The position numbers and the translations under genes are program-made. From positions 1 to 40,248 of the forward strand of contig NZ_WJBU01000029.1 of NCBI RefSeq assembly GCF_009646335.1: a stretch of 40,248 nt of DNA, in the 5' to 3' direction. The notes under the pieces were generated by a model. The model was not told the origin of the DNA. It saw only the letters and a list, made by a program, of their open reading frames with translations, and did not search any database. Source of the stretch: Caenimonas koreensis DSM 17982. GTDB lineage: Bacteria > Pseudomonadota > Gammaproteobacteria > Burkholderiales > Burkholderiaceae_C. Shown in pieces: positions 22,049 to 39,928 of this stretch. Every line of letters begins with the position of its first letter. Position 1 is the stretch's first letter.

Positions 22049-24334
22049 TTAAGTCGCAACTGCGAATGATAGCGACACTTGGGCTCCCATGAGTACTCCT
22101 TCTTCCACTCGATTCAGGAGGTCGACTCGTGCGCCGTGCTCATCCGCGATCTTTTTCACGACGGCAAGGCCCAAGCCCGTGCCTTTGGCCTTGGTCGTTA
22201 CATAGGGCTCGAAGGCGCGCTTGAGGATGTGGTCGGGGAAGCCGCTGCCTGTGTCTTGCACCACCAGCCGCACGCGGTGCCCTGCGTCGTTCCACTGCGT
22301 GCGAATGGTCACCTTGCGCTCGGGCCGGCCTTCTGTCGCGTCCTGCGCGTTTTGCAGCAGGTTGTGGATCACTTGCCGCAGTTGCTGCGCGTCACCCATC
22401 ACGTGCGGGATGTTCGGGTCCAGCTCCGACACCACCGGCACATGGCCTGTGTTGTCGTCGCGGTCGATGCCGTCGCGGTCGTACATATGCATCACGTCGG
22501 CGATGAGCGCATTCAGGTCCACTGGCTTGAGTTCGGCCGCGGGCAGGCGCGCGTAATCGCGAAACTCATTGACCAGCCGCTTCATCGCGTCGACCTGGTC
22601 CACGATGGTCTGCACTGATTTGGCGAGCAGCGCTGCGTCTGCGCCAACAAGCTTGCCCGCCAGCTTCATCTCCAGCCGCTCGGCTGAAAGCTGGATGGGT
22701 GTGAGCGGGTTCTTGATTTCATGCGCGAGGCGCCGCGCGACTTCACCCCAAGCCTGCGCGCGCTGCGCCGAAACGATTTCAGAGATGTCGTCGAACACCA
22801 GCAGGCGCGCTGTCTTGCCCGGTGTGTCTGATGGCATTTCTGCGCCGCGCGCCACGAGCGTGATCGACATTTGCGTGGTGCCGAGTTGCGATGCATTCAG
22901 CTCGAACGACTGCTGCCAGTGGTCCAGCCCGTGCTGGCGGCGCTCGTTCATGTAGTCGTCAAACTGCTGCTGCACGGCTTGCCCGAATGCCTCGAGCCCT
23001 TCTACGGATGCGAGCGGCATGCCCTCATACACCGCAAGCGGCGTGCGCAGGATGCGCGTCGCGCCGGGGTTGGTCGACTGGATGTTGCCCTTCTCGTCGA
23101 GCACGATGACGCCGGCCGTGAGGTTGTCCAGAATCGCCTGCAGGTTGGCGCGCGCTGCGTCGACTTGCATCATGCTTTTGTCGACTGCGGTGCGCGCGTC
23201 TGCCAGCTGCTGCGTCATCTCTGCGAATGATCGCGTGAGGCCGCCGAGTTCGTCTTTGCCTTGCAGCGCGGGCTTGGGCGACAGGTCTCCTGCGGCCACT
23301 TCCCGCACGCCTGCCGCGAGCAGCAGCAACGGCCGCGCAAGCTGGTTGCCCAGGATCACCGCGAGCAGCACGGCACCCAACACCGCGAGGAAGAGGCTCA
23401 GCGTGAGTGTGCCGATGTACATGCGCCGCAAGCCGTCGCGGCCCAATGCACGCTCCTGGTATTCGCGATTGGCTTCCTGCACGGCAACAGCATTCGCAAC
23501 GAGTGTGGCGGGCAGCGACTGCGTGACTTGCAGGATGCGCGGCTCGCCGAGCAGGCTTGTCGCGGTGGTGGGCGACACGATTGCCAGCGCCTTCACACGT
23601 GCGTTGCCGGCGGTGGCTGGGTCTGGATCGTCGATGCCCTCGATCACCGCGAGCGAGCGCTGCGCGCGCACATTGCGGATCTGCTGCGTGGAGGGCCTGT
23701 CGGGATTGAGCTGGAAGCGCGACTGGCCCGCGCTTGCAATCAGCTGGCCGTTGCCGCTCCACAGCAGCACGTCGTTGGCGGGCAGCTGTTCACGAAGGCG
23801 CTCTAGCGCCAGTGGCGCCGATGATTCGGGCATCTCCGCGATTTGCGCTGCGGCTGCGCGGGTTTTGGCGGCCAGGTCGCTGGCGAGCGCGTCGAGTGAT
23901 GCGCGGCCCAAATTCAAACCTGCTTCAAGGGCGCCTTCGACTTTCACGTCGAACCAGCTTTCGATGGAGCGTGACACGAACTGGTATGACACGACGTAGA
24001 TCAGCAGCCCCGGCAGCAGGCCCGTGAGCGCGAAGATCGCCGCAAGCTTCACGAGCAGGCGGCTGCCGAACCTGCCGCGCCGCAGGCGCGAGAACAGCCG
24101 CGCTGCGATCCACGCAATCACCACCAGCAGCAGGCCCGCCACCACCATGTTGAGCACGAACAGGCGGCCGTAATTGCGCTCGTACAGCTCGCGATTGTTG
24201 GTGGCTTGCGTGAGCAGGAACATCAGCACGATGCCGATGGCCACGACCATCGCCGCGCCCACGCCCACCGCCCAGCGGAAGGCGCTCGACGAGCGCAGCG
24301 CCTGCCGTGTTGGCGCTTGCTGCCCGGCGCTCAC
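22049..24334 (-). CDS. ntrY: NtrY-like sensor histidine kinase
   Basis: A 761-residue membrane kinase. Four membrane helices are visible: WAVGVGAAMVVAIGIVLMFL, LFVLNMVVAGLLLVVIAWIA, KLAAIFALTGLLPGLLIYVV, and LTLSLFLAVLGAVLLAVILG. The last two enclose a periplasmic sensing domain of about 220 residues. HAMP, a PAS domain (ILDNLTAGVIVLDEKGNIQS) and the HisKA motif LAHEIKNPLTPIQLSAERL follow. The HATPase shows the N box NLLQNAQDA, DTGSGFPDHIL and GTGLGLAVVKKI. It phosphorylates the NtrX-like regulator downstream. It starts with GTG, which overlaps the DUF4390 stop by 4 bases. Confidence 0.9.
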   Translation of the reverse strand: MSAGQQAPTRQALRSSSAFRWAVGVGAAMVVAIGIVLMFLLTQATNNRELYERNYGRLFVLNMVVAGLLLVVIAWIAARLFSRLRRGRFGSRLLVKLAAIFALTGLLPGLLIYVVSYQFVSRSIESWFDVKVEGALEAGLNLGRASLDALASDLAAKTRAAAAQIAEMPESSAPLALERLREQLPANDVLLWSGNGQLIASAGQSRFQLNPDRPSTQQIRNVRAQRSLAVIEGIDDPDPATAGNARVKALAIVSPTTATSLLGEPRILQVTQSLPATLVANAVAVQEANREYQERALGRDGLRRMYIGTLTLSLFLAVLGAVLLAVILGNQLARPLLLLAAGVREVAAGDLSPKPALQGKDELGGLTRSFAEMTQQLADARTAVDKSMMQVDAARANLQAILDNLTAGVIVLDEKGNIQSTNPGATRILRTPLAVYEGMPLASVEGLEAFGQAVQQQFDDYMNERRQHGLDHWQQSFELNASQLGTTQMSITLVARGAEMPSDTPGKTARLLVFDDISEIVSAQRAQAWGEVARRLAHEIKNPLTPIQLSAERLEMKLAGKLVGADAALLAKSVQTIVDQVDAMKRLVNEFRDYARLPAAELKPVDLNALIADVMHMYDRDGIDRDDNTGHVPVVSELDPNIPHVMGDAQQLRQVIHNLLQNAQDATEGRPERKVTIRTQWNDAGHRVRLVVQDTGSGFPDHILKRAFEPYVTTKAKGTGLGLAVVKKIADEHGARVDLLNRVEEGVLMGAQVSLSFAVAT

Positions 24335-24951
24335 TTGACAGTCTCGACGGTGAGCCGCTGGTTGCGCGACGCGGCAATGTTCCAGTCAGCGTGGCCGACG
24401 GCGCCTATCTGGAACGGGCGCGGCAGTTGGGACACATCGAGCCGGAAGCGGAAGTCCACGTTGTGGCGCGCGTCAGGGTCCACTTCAGACGGCTCAGCGA
24501 TCTTCCAGCCCGAGATGCGCTGAATGGCAGCGAGGGCTTCTTCACGCGTGTCAAAGCTCTGGCCCAGCGCCACGCCTGAGTTGCCAACGGGTGTTGGCGA
24601 GACGACGAGGCGCCAGCGGCGCGTGAGCGGCTGGTACGACAGGCGCATGTGGCGCGCCACATTGCTCACGGGCTTGTCGTACCAGTACCAGCGGTCGCGA
24701 AGCAGCGTGGCTTCGGCCACGAAGAACATCGGTATGCCCTTGGCCAGCGCGTCGTCAACCACGGGCGGCAAATCGAACTTGATGGTGGCAGAGAGGAACA
24801 CGCCGTCTTCATTGCGCTCCAGCCGCAACTGCGACACTTCAGTGGGCGTTGATTGCGCGGCTACCGGCTGGGCTACGAGCAGCAGCAGTGCCAGGCACAA
24901 CGGGCCCAAAAGGCCCACCGTGCGCCACAGGGCAAAGGCGCGCTCAAGCAC
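24331..24951 (-). CDS. DUF4390 exported protein
   Basis: A protein of about 206 residues with a signal-type N-terminus (VLERAFALW..., hydrophobic GPLCLALLLLVAQPVAA). The mature part is the DUF4390 domain (SQLRLERNEDGVFLSATIKFDLPPVVDDAL written here in short: LRLERNEDGVFLSATIKF), with repeated strands to the LTVETVK end. Its role is unknown, but it is constantly found between rsmB and ntrY in Burkholderiales, and may feed a periplasmic signal to NtrY. I take GTG at 24951, overlapping the rsmB stop by 8 bases. An open frame extends far upstream but is the antisense-type shadow of rsmB. Confidence 0.8.
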   Translation of the reverse strand: MLERAFALWRTVGLLGPLCLALLLLVAQPVAAQSTPTEVSQLRLERNEDGVFLSATIKFDLPPVVDDALAKGIPMFFVAEATLLRDRWYWYDKPVSNVARHMRLSYQPLTRRWRLVVSPTPVGNSGVALGQSFDTREEALAAIQRISGWKIAEPSEVDPDARHNVDFRFRLDVSQLPRPFQIGAVGHADWNIAASRNQRLTVETVK

Positions 24952-26290
24952 CGCTGCGATCGGCAGCGGCAAGATCGATTTTCTCCAGCAACGCGTAATA
25001 AAAACCGTCGTGATCACCTTCCAGATTGTCCGGGAGCGCTGAAGTCTTTGCCCCTGTTTGGGGCAGCAAATGGCCAGGGGCGGGCCGCAAAAGCGCCGCT
25101 TTGTTGTGCGCAAGAAACGTTTGCACCTGCCCCTCGCCTTCAGGGCGAAATACCGAGCAAGTGCAGTACAGAAGCCGCCCGTGCACAGCGAGCATGGGCC
25201 ACAGGGCTTTGAGCAATCTGGACTGCTGCAGGCCGAGCTGCGCGATGTCGGTTTCGCGGCGCAGCCAGCGCACGTCAGGGTGGCGGCGCACGATGCCCGA
25301 TGCGGTGCAGGGCGCGTCGAGCAGGATCGCGTCGAAGGCCTGGCCATCCCACCAGCTGTCAGGCTGCGCGGCATCTGCGGTGACGACCTTGGCCTTCAGG
25401 CCCAGGCGCTCCATCGTTTCATGGATGCGCTCGCAGCGCTGCGGGTCGATGTCGAGCGCGGTGACTTCTGCGTCCGCGAGTTCGAGCAGGTGCGCGGTTT
25501 TGCCGCCGGGTGCGGCGCACGCATCGAGGATGCGCAGTGGGCGGTCTTGCACAGGCACGCCACTTAGCAACAGCGGCGCGGCCAACTGGGCTGCAGCGTC
25601 TTGTACGGAGATCGCGCCATCGGCAAAGCCCGGCAATGCCGGCACGTGCATGGCACGCGAGAGGATCACGCCGTAGTCACCCACCGGTTGCGCTTCGACG
25701 CCCCTTTGCGTAAGCAGCGCAAGGTAGTCGGCTTGCGTGGTCTTGCGCACATTCACGCGAAGCGTCATCGGCGGATGCGTGTTGTTCGCTTGAAGGATTT
25801 GCTGCCAGTGTTGTGGATGGTCTTTCTTCAGCCGGTCGATCCACCACGATGGATGGTTCCATAGCGCCACCAGGTTGCGGTCGGTGGCGCTCACGAGCGC
25901 ATCGCGTTCGCGCAGGAAGCGGCGCAGGCATGCGTTGACGAAATTCGCTTGCGCTTTCGTTGCCGGATCGCGCTTTGCGGCTTCAACAGCTTGGTCGACC
26001 AGCGTGAAGATTTCGTAGGGCGCTTCGTCGTTGCGCCAGCTCAACGCGAGTGCGGTGCACAACAACGCATCGGCTTGCGGCGGTGGTGGGCGGTTGGCCA
26101 TGAGGCGTCGCAGCGCTTCGGCACGGCCGAGGTTGCGCAGTGTCTGAAACGCCAGTGCTTGTGCGGCAGGGCGCAAGGTGCCATCGACGCGTGCGAGCGC
26201 GGCCGTGGCCGATACGCCTTCGCGCACGGACTGCAAAACAGAAGCGGCAGCCTGAAGCTGCCGCCAGAGTGGGAGGGCCTGACCTGTCAT
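24944..26290 (-). CDS. rsmB: 16S rRNA m5C967 methyltransferase RsmB
   Basis: A 448-residue enzyme. Residues 1 to about 140 form the NusB-like RNA-binding domain (ALAFQTLRNLGRAEALRRLM, VNACLRRFLRERD). The SAM-dependent methyltransferase follows: motif I DACAAPGGKTAHLLELA, motif IV ILLDAPCTASGIVRRHPD, whose Cys releases the product, and motif VI LLYCTCSVFRPEGEG with the catalytic Cys. It methylates C967 of 16S rRNA (E. coli numbering). It heads the rsmB-DUF4390-ntrY-ntrX run, with overlapping or tight junctions throughout. Confidence 0.95.
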   Translation of the reverse strand: MTGQALPLWRQLQAAASVLQSVREGVSATAALARVDGTLRPAAQALAFQTLRNLGRAEALRRLMANRPPPPQADALLCTALALSWRNDEAPYEIFTLVDQAVEAAKRDPATKAQANFVNACLRRFLRERDALVSATDRNLVALWNHPSWWIDRLKKDHPQHWQQILQANNTHPPMTLRVNVRKTTQADYLALLTQRGVEAQPVGDYGVILSRAMHVPALPGFADGAISVQDAAAQLAAPLLLSGVPVQDRPLRILDACAAPGGKTAHLLELADAEVTALDIDPQRCERIHETMERLGLKAKVVTADAAQPDSWWDGQAFDAILLDAPCTASGIVRRHPDVRWLRRETDIAQLGLQQSRLLKALWPMLAVHGRLLYCTCSVFRPEGEGQVQTFLAHNKAALLRPAPGHLLPQTGAKTSALPDNLEGDHDGFYYALLEKIDLAAADRSGA

Positions 26291-26399
26291 GGGCTGATTG
26301 TGTCAGTACGCAAGACCGAAGTCGGGCGACTCATTGATGCTGAATCGATACAACACAGCCTTCGTCGGAATTTCCCGATGCTTTACAGGAGTAACCCGT

Positions 26400-27134
26400 A
26401 TGAGAGCAGTTTTCGCAGGGACTGTCGCCCTGGCTTTTGCGTCTGGTGTTCGCGATGAACGTTCAGCAAATCAAAACGCCTTTGAGCAGTCCGCGCCGCT
26501 GTCGTTTGGCCCGCCTCCCATCGCGCTGGCGGCAACCAACGGACCACACGGGCCTCTGTATTACGACATCCCCCGAGATGGTATTGCAGTCCTATTGCCC
26601 GGTGAGGCAGCACTTCACTTCTTCATTGACGGAGAGCCTCCCGCTCCGAATTGCAATGCATCACTTCCAGCCGAGTATGGAAATCACACCACAGCGCTCG
26701 TGAACGCGACTTGTCCCGACTGGAGTGGCGCTGCCGATCTGCCCGAGGCGACCTACCGCGTCCACCACTTCTCCCAGGACCCGAACCGCACTTATCTCGA
26801 CCGGCCGAATACGCCAGACGGTGCGCCCCCTTGCAAAGATATTTATCCGCTGAACCCCAGCGGGGAGGACGCCTTCCCATTCAACGGCACCGAGTTGGTC
26901 CAGCCAAAACTGTTACATGAATTCCAGTCCAGCGATAAGTGCCGTGCCTCTTCACCTCCTGCGTACGAAACCCCTTCCTGCTCTGCTGACCCGCTCAAGT
27001 GGGTCTGGATCGCAATTGGCGCAGTTGGTGCTGGCGCAGGCATCATCGGCTGCCTCAGCAGGCATCCCGAATCGCACACTGTGCAGCCGGTGCAAGACGA
27101 GGTCGAAATGGCAGATCCCGCTCAGGAAGTCTGA
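26400..27134 (+). CDS. orphan exported protein with a C-terminal membrane segment
   Basis: A 244-residue protein. The ATG at 26400 is chosen because AGGAGTAA lies just upstream at 26387-26394 and the residues that follow (MRAVFAGTVALAFASG) form a short signal-like helix. The mature part is Pro/Asn/Ser-rich, has at least six cysteines (NCNASLP, NATCPDW, PPCKD, DKCRAS, PSCSADP), and ends with a hydrophobic segment WVWIAIGAVGAGAGIIGCL and an acidic tail. The pattern suggests a disulfide-bonded surface or periplasmic domain anchored at its C-terminus. I recognise no family. It is alone on the + strand between rsmB (divergent) and the lemA-like gene (convergent). Confidence 0.55.
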   Translation: MRAVFAGTVALAFASGVRDERSANQNAFEQSAPLSFGPPPIALAATNGPHGPLYYDIPRDGIAVLLPGEAALHFFIDGEPPAPNCNASLPAEYGNHTTALVNATCPDWSGAADLPEATYRVHHFSQDPNRTYLDRPNTPDGAPPCKDIYPLNPSGEDAFPFNGTELVQPKLLHEFQSSDKCRASSPPAYETPSCSADPLKWVWIAIGAVGAGAGIIGCLSRHPESHTVQPVQDEVEMADPAQEV

Positions 27135-27143
27135 GCACTCGCG

Positions 27144-27704
27144 TCACGAGCGCAATTGCAGCCCCCGGGCCGCCTTGAACCCGAATAGCCACGCCAGCAA
27201 CATGGCCGGGAACTGTCCGATCGCCGTGTTGTAGCGCGCGACCGCGGCATTGAACTGCTCGACGGCCACGCCTGCCTGCTGCGACAGTAACGCGCGGCGC
27301 GCGATCACGGTGTCAGGCAAGCGGGGGCCTGCGAGGTCGTGTGCGTCATCGCGCTCGGCTCGCTCCCAGGCCATGGCCAGCACGTCCTGCGCGGCGCTCA
27401 GAGCGGCAATTCCTTCGCCGTCGAGTGGCTTGTTCTTGGCGGCATTCAGCGACGCTGCGAACTGGTTGGCCGCAGCGTGCAGAGCGGTCCAGAAAGTGGT
27501 GTCGTCATGCATCGATGCGGGCTGCGCAGCGTCCGCGGCGGGCAGCTGGGTGCGCACGAGCTCCACCTGCCTGGACAGCTCGGCTTCCAGCGTCTCGAAA
27601 GTCGATTTGGCGGCGGCACGCAATCGCATGAGGCGGTTGTATGCGCCCACGCTCCAGAACAGGAGCAAGGCTGCGAGCGACCAGAGCACAATCGACGACG
27701 TCAT
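27144..27704 (-). CDS. LemA family protein
   Basis: A 186-residue inner-membrane protein. An N-terminal membrane helix (IVLWSLAALLLFWSVGAYNRL) is followed by the LemA helical bundle: YNRLMRLRAAAKSTFETLEAE and, near the end, VAVEQFNAAVARYNTAIGQFPAMLLAWLFGFK, which is the family signature (given here as segments of the same run). LemA proteins are widespread; the function is unclear, possibly envelope stress. The ATG at 27704 is used, since 27737 lies within the rpoC terminator. It is convergent with the orphan + strand gene. Confidence 0.85.
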   Translation of the reverse strand: MTSSIVLWSLAALLLFWSVGAYNRLMRLRAAAKSTFETLEAELSRQVELVRTQLPAADAAQPASMHDDTTFWTALHAAANQFAASLNAAKNKPLDGEGIAALSAAQDVLAMAWERAERDDAHDLAGPRLPDTVIARRALLSQQAGVAVEQFNAAVARYNTAIGQFPAMLLAWLFGFKAARGLQLRS

Positions 27705-27726
27705 CGCGGGCCAGTTTACGGCGTAA

Positions 27727-27758
27727 AAAAAGCCCACCTCTTTCGAGGCGGGCTTTTT
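27727..27758 (-). terminator. terminator of the rplKAJL-rpoBC operon
   Basis: AAAAAGCCC-A-CCTC pairs with GAGG-C-GGGCTTTTT around a TTTC loop, a strong interrupted stem. On the minus strand it is followed by a run of seven T residues, about 40 bases after the rpoC stop. It should end transcription of the polymerase operon. Confidence 0.85.
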
Positions 27759-27798
27759 GTTGTCCGCGAATCAACCGCGAACAGCCAGCAGGCAGAAG

Positions 27799-32028
<4,230 letters not shown>

Positions 32029-32049
32029 GTGTTCTCTTCCTTTTCCGAA

Positions 32050-36162
<4,113 letters not shown>

Positions 36163-36398
36163 GAGATCTCCGGGCTATGAGCTCTTGCGCAACTGTCACC
36201 TCAGCTCCGGGGCGGTACCGGAACCAGGCTCTTGGTGGGTTGGCCACTACCAACCATGGCGGACGGCGATGCATTGCACATCGCCCGAACCAAGGCATCT
36301 TCTGCAGTCGGGGTCAGAAGACACTCGAAAAAACTGGGCAACCGAGTATTGGACCAGCTTTTTCGGGTGCGTTCTCGGCCTAAGCCTAAAAGCACTAA

Positions 36399-36430
36399 AG
36401 GCTGGAGGCCCTTTACGGAACCTCCAGCCT
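36399..36430 (-). terminator. L12-beta attenuator hairpin in the rplL-rpoB spacer
   Basis: AGGCTGGAGG/CCTCCAGCCT form a 10-bp stem with a 12-base loop, starting 16 bases after the rplL stop; the minus strand continues TTTAGTGCTTTT. In related bacteria a partial terminator here lowers rpoBC transcription relative to ribosomal proteins. The rest of the 36163-36446 spacer holds two more small hairpins (GGTTGG/CCAACC at 36238-36255 and GGCGATG/CATCGCC at 36265-36285), possible processing sites. Confidence 0.75.
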
Positions 36431-36446
36431 CGGATCGGAACCTGAA

Positions 36447-36824
36447 TTACTTCAGCTCGACCTTGGCGCCTGCGTCTTCCAGCTTCTTCTTGGCGGCATC
36501 AGCGTCAGCCTTGTTCAGGCCTTCCTTGACTGCCTTCGGTGCGCCGTCAACCAGGTCCTTGGCTTCCTTGAGGCCCAGGCCCGTGATTTCGCGCACGGCC
36601 TTGATGACGGAGACCTTCTGAGCGCCGGCTTCCACCAGCTGAACGGTGAACTCGGTCTTCTCTTCAGCAGCAGCGGGAGCGGCACCGCCACCACCAGCAG
36701 CCGGCGCAGCCATTGCAGCGGCGGACACGCCGAACTTCTCTTCGATCGCCTTGACCAGATCGTTGAGTTCCATGACCGTCATGCTGTCCAGCGAGGTCAG
36801 GAATGCGTCTTTATCGAATGCCAT
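36447..36824 (-). CDS. rplL: ribosomal protein L7/L12
   Basis: A 125-residue stalk protein. The N-terminal dimerisation region is [21 protein letters not shown], followed by an Ala/Gly-rich hinge (about 40-55) and the globular factor-binding domain [20 protein letters not shown]...[16 protein letters not shown]. It recruits translation GTPases. The gene follows rplJ by 26 bases with a TTAGGAAAT ribosome-binding site, and is the last before the attenuator. Confidence 0.98.
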   Translation of the reverse strand: MAFDKDAFLTSLDSMTVMELNDLVKAIEEKFGVSAAAMAAPAAGGGGAAPAAAEEKTEFTVQLVEAGAQKVSVIKAVREITGLGLKEAKDLVDGAPKAVKEGLNKADADAAKKKLEDAGAKVELK

Positions 36825-36850
36825 TTTTGATTTCCTAATTAAGTTGGGGT

Positions 36851-37390
36851 TCAGGCCGCCGCTGCCTCAGCGGGGGCGGACTCGGCGGGAGCTGCATCAG
36901 CACCGCCACCTTTTTTCGCTGCCAGAGCGCCCAGCACAACGGCCGTACGCGAGATTGGCGACATCAGCAAGCCACACAGCTGGGCCAACAACACGTCCTT
37001 GGAGGGAATGCTTGCCAGCGCCTTCACGCCTGCCACGTCCAGCGACTTGCCACCGTAGGCGCCACCGCGGATCACCAACTTGTCGTTGGTCTTCGCGAAG
37101 TCAGCCACCACTTTCGCGGCAGCCGTTGCGTCCACAGAGAAGCCGTAGATCAGCGGGCCGGTCATCTGTTCGCCAACGATTTCGAACGCGCTACCTGCGA
37201 CAGCACGGCGGGCCAGGGTGTTCTTCAGAACACTCAGGGTCACACCCTTGCTGCGCGCATCGTTGCGCAGTTTCGTCATGTCGGCGACCGTGATGCCGCG
37301 GTATTCCGCCATCACCAGCGTTTGAGCTTTTGCTGCGAGCCCGGTCACTTCTTCAATGACCGCTTGCTTCTCACTGCGATTCAGACTCAA
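36851..37390 (-). CDS. rplJ: ribosomal protein L10
   Basis: A 179-residue L10, the base of the L7/L12 stalk ([15 protein letters not shown]...[17 protein letters not shown]). The C-terminal helix that binds L12 is Ala/Glu-rich. The start is a TTG at 37390; an AAGGAG site at 37397-37402 sits at the right distance and the protein begins with the family's N-terminus, so the rare start is well supported. L10 with L12 normally represses this mRNA through the leader upstream. Confidence 0.97.
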   Translation of the reverse strand: MSLNRSEKQAVIEEVTGLAAKAQTLVMAEYRGITVADMTKLRNDARSKGVTLSVLKNTLARRAVAGSAFEIVGEQMTGPLIYGFSVDATAAAKVVADFAKTNDKLVIRGGAYGGKSLDVAGVKALASIPSKDVLLAQLCGLLMSPISRTAVVLGALAAKKGGGADAAPAESAPAEAAAA

Positions 37391-37646
37391 GGTCTACTCC
37401 TTCGAAATGTGCCTTCCGGTTTGCACCGTCGGACACGCCTTCAATTCAGCGACCAACTGTTTTCAGAAATCTCTCAATTCCATCTTCAGCGGGATCGCCA
37501 TCTGCGTTGGCTGGACCCTTCGGACCCTATTAAGCGATTGCTCACACCAACGGTCTTGGATGGCCTGGAAGTTCCTTTTGACAGGGTCTCCAGCCCACCA
37601 CACCCGGCAGCGCCTTCCCGCGCTACCGATATTTCTTGCCTTCTGA
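37391..37646 (-). promoter_or_regulatory. L10 leader (rplA-rplJ spacer)
   Basis: The 256 bases between rplA and rplJ hold no gene. By position this is the L10(L12)4 target that controls rplJL translation in related bacteria. Paired segments such as GGACCC/GGGTCC around 37515-37530 are visible, but I cannot fold the kink-turn by eye. A separate rplJ promoter may also be here. Confidence 0.5.
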
Positions 37647-38342
37647 TTACGACGAGATGGATTGCGTGTCCACGCGGACACCCAGACCCATGGTCGACGA
37701 AACAGCGACCTTACGCAGATACACGCCCTTGCTCGTTGCCGGCTTGGACTTGTTCAGCGCATCGATCAGTGCAACCAGGTTGCCTTGCAGCTTGTCCGTG
37801 TCGAACGAGCGGCGGCCCAGGGTCGCGTGGATGATGCCGGCCTTGTCGGCGCGGTACTGAACCTGGCCGGCCTTGGCGTTCTTCACGGCCGTTGCGACGT
37901 CGGGTGTGACGGTACCGACCTTCGGGTTAGGCATCAGGCCGCGCGGGCCGAGGATCTGGCCAAGCGTGCCCACAACGCGCATCGCGTCAGGAGCAGCAAT
38001 CACCACGTCGAACGGCATGTCGCCAGCCTTGACGCGCGCTGCCAGGTCGTCCATGCCGACCACATCGGCGCCGGCGGCCTTGGCCTCTTCAGCCTTGGCG
38101 CCTTGGGCGAACACAGCAACACGCTTGGTCTTGCCGGTGCCGTTGGGCATCACGACTGCGCCGCGGACGACTTGGTCCGACTTCTTCGGGTCGATACCGA
38201 GCTGAACAGCCACGTCGATCGATTCGTCGAACTTGGCGGTTGCGGCTTCCTTCACGATGCCCAGAGCTTCAGTCAAGGCGTACAGCTTCGTGCTATCAAC
38301 CTTGCCTTGCAAGGCTTTTTGCTTCTTGGTGAGCTTCGTCAT
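37647..38342 (-). CDS. rplA: ribosomal protein L1
   Basis: A 231-residue L1 ([20 protein letters not shown]..., [39 protein letters not shown]). The LMPNPK segment is the rRNA-binding signature. It forms the L1 stalk at the E site and is in many bacteria a translational repressor of its own operon. It starts 2 bases after the rplK stop. Confidence 0.98.
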   Translation of the reverse strand: MTKLTKKQKALQGKVDSTKLYALTEALGIVKEAATAKFDESIDVAVQLGIDPKKSDQVVRGAVVMPNGTGKTKRVAVFAQGAKAEEAKAAGADVVGMDDLAARVKAGDMPFDVVIAAPDAMRVVGTLGQILGPRGLMPNPKVGTVTPDVATAVKNAKAGQVQYRADKAGIIHATLGRRSFDTDKLQGNLVALIDALNKSKPATSKGVYLRKVAVSSTMGLGVRVDTQSISS

Positions 38343-38344
38343 GA

Positions 38345-38776
38345 TCAGAGACCTTCCACGGTGATGCCCATGGAGCGGGCAGAGCCGGCGAGCGTGCGGA
38401 TGGCGGCATCCACGCTGGCGGCATTCATGTCTTTCAGCTTGGTCTTGGCGATTTCTTCGAGCTGAGCGCGCGTAATCTTGCCGACCTTGTTGCTATGGGG
38501 CGTTGCGGAGCCCTTTTCGAGCTTCACTGCCTTCTTGATCAGGACCGTCGCGGGCGGGGTCTTGATGATGAAGGTGAAGCTCTTGTCCGCGTACGCCGTG
38601 ATCACCACGGGCAGGGGCAGGCCGGGCTCGACACCTTGGGTCTGGGCGTTGAACGCCTTGCAGAATTCCATGATGTTGAGGCCGCGCTGACCGAGCGCAG
38701 GGCCGATCGGGGGGGACGGATTGGCCTTGCCTGCTGGCACTTGCAGCTTGACAAAACCGACGATTTTTTTCGCCAT
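38345..38776 (-). CDS. rplK: ribosomal protein L11
   Basis: A 143-residue L11 ([32 protein letters not shown], here seen as [20 protein letters not shown]). The N-terminal domain contacts the GTPase-associated centre and RelA, and the C-terminal domain binds 23S rRNA ([20 protein letters not shown]). It has an AAGGAGT ribosome-binding site and a 125-base leader after nusG. Confidence 0.98.
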   Translation of the reverse strand: MAKKIVGFVKLQVPAGKANPSPPIGPALGQRGLNIMEFCKAFNAQTQGVEPGLPLPVVITAYADKSFTFIIKTPPATVLIKKAVKLEKGSATPHSNKVGKITRAQLEEIAKTKLKDMNAASVDAAIRTLAGSARSMGITVEGL

Positions 38777-38901
38777 GGTTTACTCCTTGCGGGTGATAGC
38801 GCCTGAGTCCAGAAAGGACCTCGGCTCCCCGGGGTTAACAGCTCTTCCTCAAATCTTCCGCGCCGAGCTGGATGAGCGCGAAAGTCAATAACGTGTGTGG
38901 C
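38777..38901 (-). promoter_or_regulatory. rplKA leader after nusG
   Basis: This 125-base spacer carries a small hairpin AGGTCC/GGACT (about 38805-38825) near the rplK ribosome-binding site. By analogy it is the place for L1 autogenous control and for an rplK promoter. I see no gene in it. Confidence 0.4.
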
Positions 38902-39516
38902 TCAGGTCTTTTCGACCTGGCTGAATTCGAGCTCTACCGGTGTCGCACGTCCAAAGATCGTGACCGACACGCGAACTTTGCTCTTTTCGTAGTTGACTTC
39001 TTCGACCGTGCCGTTGAAGTCGGTAAACGGGCCATCCTTGACGCGCACATATTCGCCAGTGATGAATTCAACCTTGTGGCGGGGCTTATCGGTGCCCTCC
39101 TCCATCTGGCCAAGAATCTTGCCGACTTCGTCTTCAGAGATCGGCGCAGGACGATTCTTCGCGCCGCCGACGAAACCCGTGACCTTGTTGGTGTGCTTCA
39201 CCAGGTGCCACGTGTCGTCATTCATGATCATCTGCACAAGGACATAACCCGGATAAAAACGGCGTTCGGACGTCTTCTTCTGGCCATTCTTGATCTCGAC
39301 GACTTCTTCGGTAGGAACCAGGATCTCGCCAAACATGTCCTGCATGCCGGCGCGAGTGATTCGTTCGCGAATATTCCGCTCCACCGCCTTCTCCATGCCG
39401 GAGTAGGCGTGGACGACATACCAGCGCAGGTCGGGATTGACGGGCTTGGCGGGCGTCGCAGACTGGCCCCCTTCGGCAGAGGCATTCTCAGCAGTGGTAT
39501 CAGTGATATCGGTCAT
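38902..39516 (-). CDS. nusG: transcription termination/antitermination factor NusG
   Basis: A 204-residue NusG. After a Ser/Ala-rich N-terminal extension ([13 protein letters not shown]...) the NGN domain begins with [19 protein letters not shown] and ends before [16 protein letters not shown]. The C-terminal KOW domain is [20 protein letters not shown]. It couples RNA polymerase to ribosomes and to Rho. The ATG at 39516 overlaps the secE stop by one base (TAATG), so the pair is co-translated. Confidence 0.97.
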   Translation of the reverse strand: MTDITDTTAENASAEGGQSATPAKPVNPDLRWYVVHAYSGMEKAVERNIRERITRAGMQDMFGEILVPTEEVVEIKNGQKKTSERRFYPGYVLVQMIMNDDTWHLVKHTNKVTGFVGGAKNRPAPISEDEVGKILGQMEEGTDKPRHKVEFITGEYVRVKDGPFTDFNGTVEEVNYEKSKVRVSVTIFGRATPVELEFSQVEKT

Positions 39517-39899
39517 TACTTCTTCCACCCGAGGATCAGGTCGTACAGGAGCCACTCAAGCGTCTTGTCGGTGGTCCACAGAAAAATGGCCATGACAGCG
39601 CAGAACGCAATCACGTAACCCGTCATCTGGATTGCCTCTTTGCGCGTCGGCCAGACAACCTTCTTGACTTCCTTCCAGGAATCGCGACCGAAGGCAACGA
39701 GCTCTTTGCCCGACTCCGACAGGCCGAACACCACGACAGCCGCCGCCAGCCCGCCCACGAGCACACCCCACTGCGCGACCTGACCCTGCTTGCCGAGAAG
39801 GTAAAAGCCGGCGATCGCCGCAATAACCAAGGCGATGGCCAAGCCAATCTTCGCCTTGTCGGCGCCGGTGCTCACGGTTTCAATTTGAGAAGTGGCCAT
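39516..39899 (-). CDS. secE: preprotein translocase subunit SecE
   Basis: A 127-residue SecE of the long, three-helix type. Membrane segments are [35 protein letters not shown], and the conserved C-terminal one [21 protein letters not shown]. The amphipathic stretch [16 protein letters not shown] before the last helix is the family hallmark. It clamps SecY in the inner membrane. Confidence 0.97.
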   Translation of the reverse strand: MATSQIETVSTGADKAKIGLAIALVIAAIAGFYLLGKQGQVAQWGVLVGGLAAAVVVFGLSESGKELVAFGRDSWKEVKKVVWPTRKEAIQMTGYVIAFCAVMAIFLWTTDKTLEWLLYDLILGWKK

Positions 39900-39928
39900 G
39901 AAGGCTGCGTTCCTGCTTTAAATTCACT

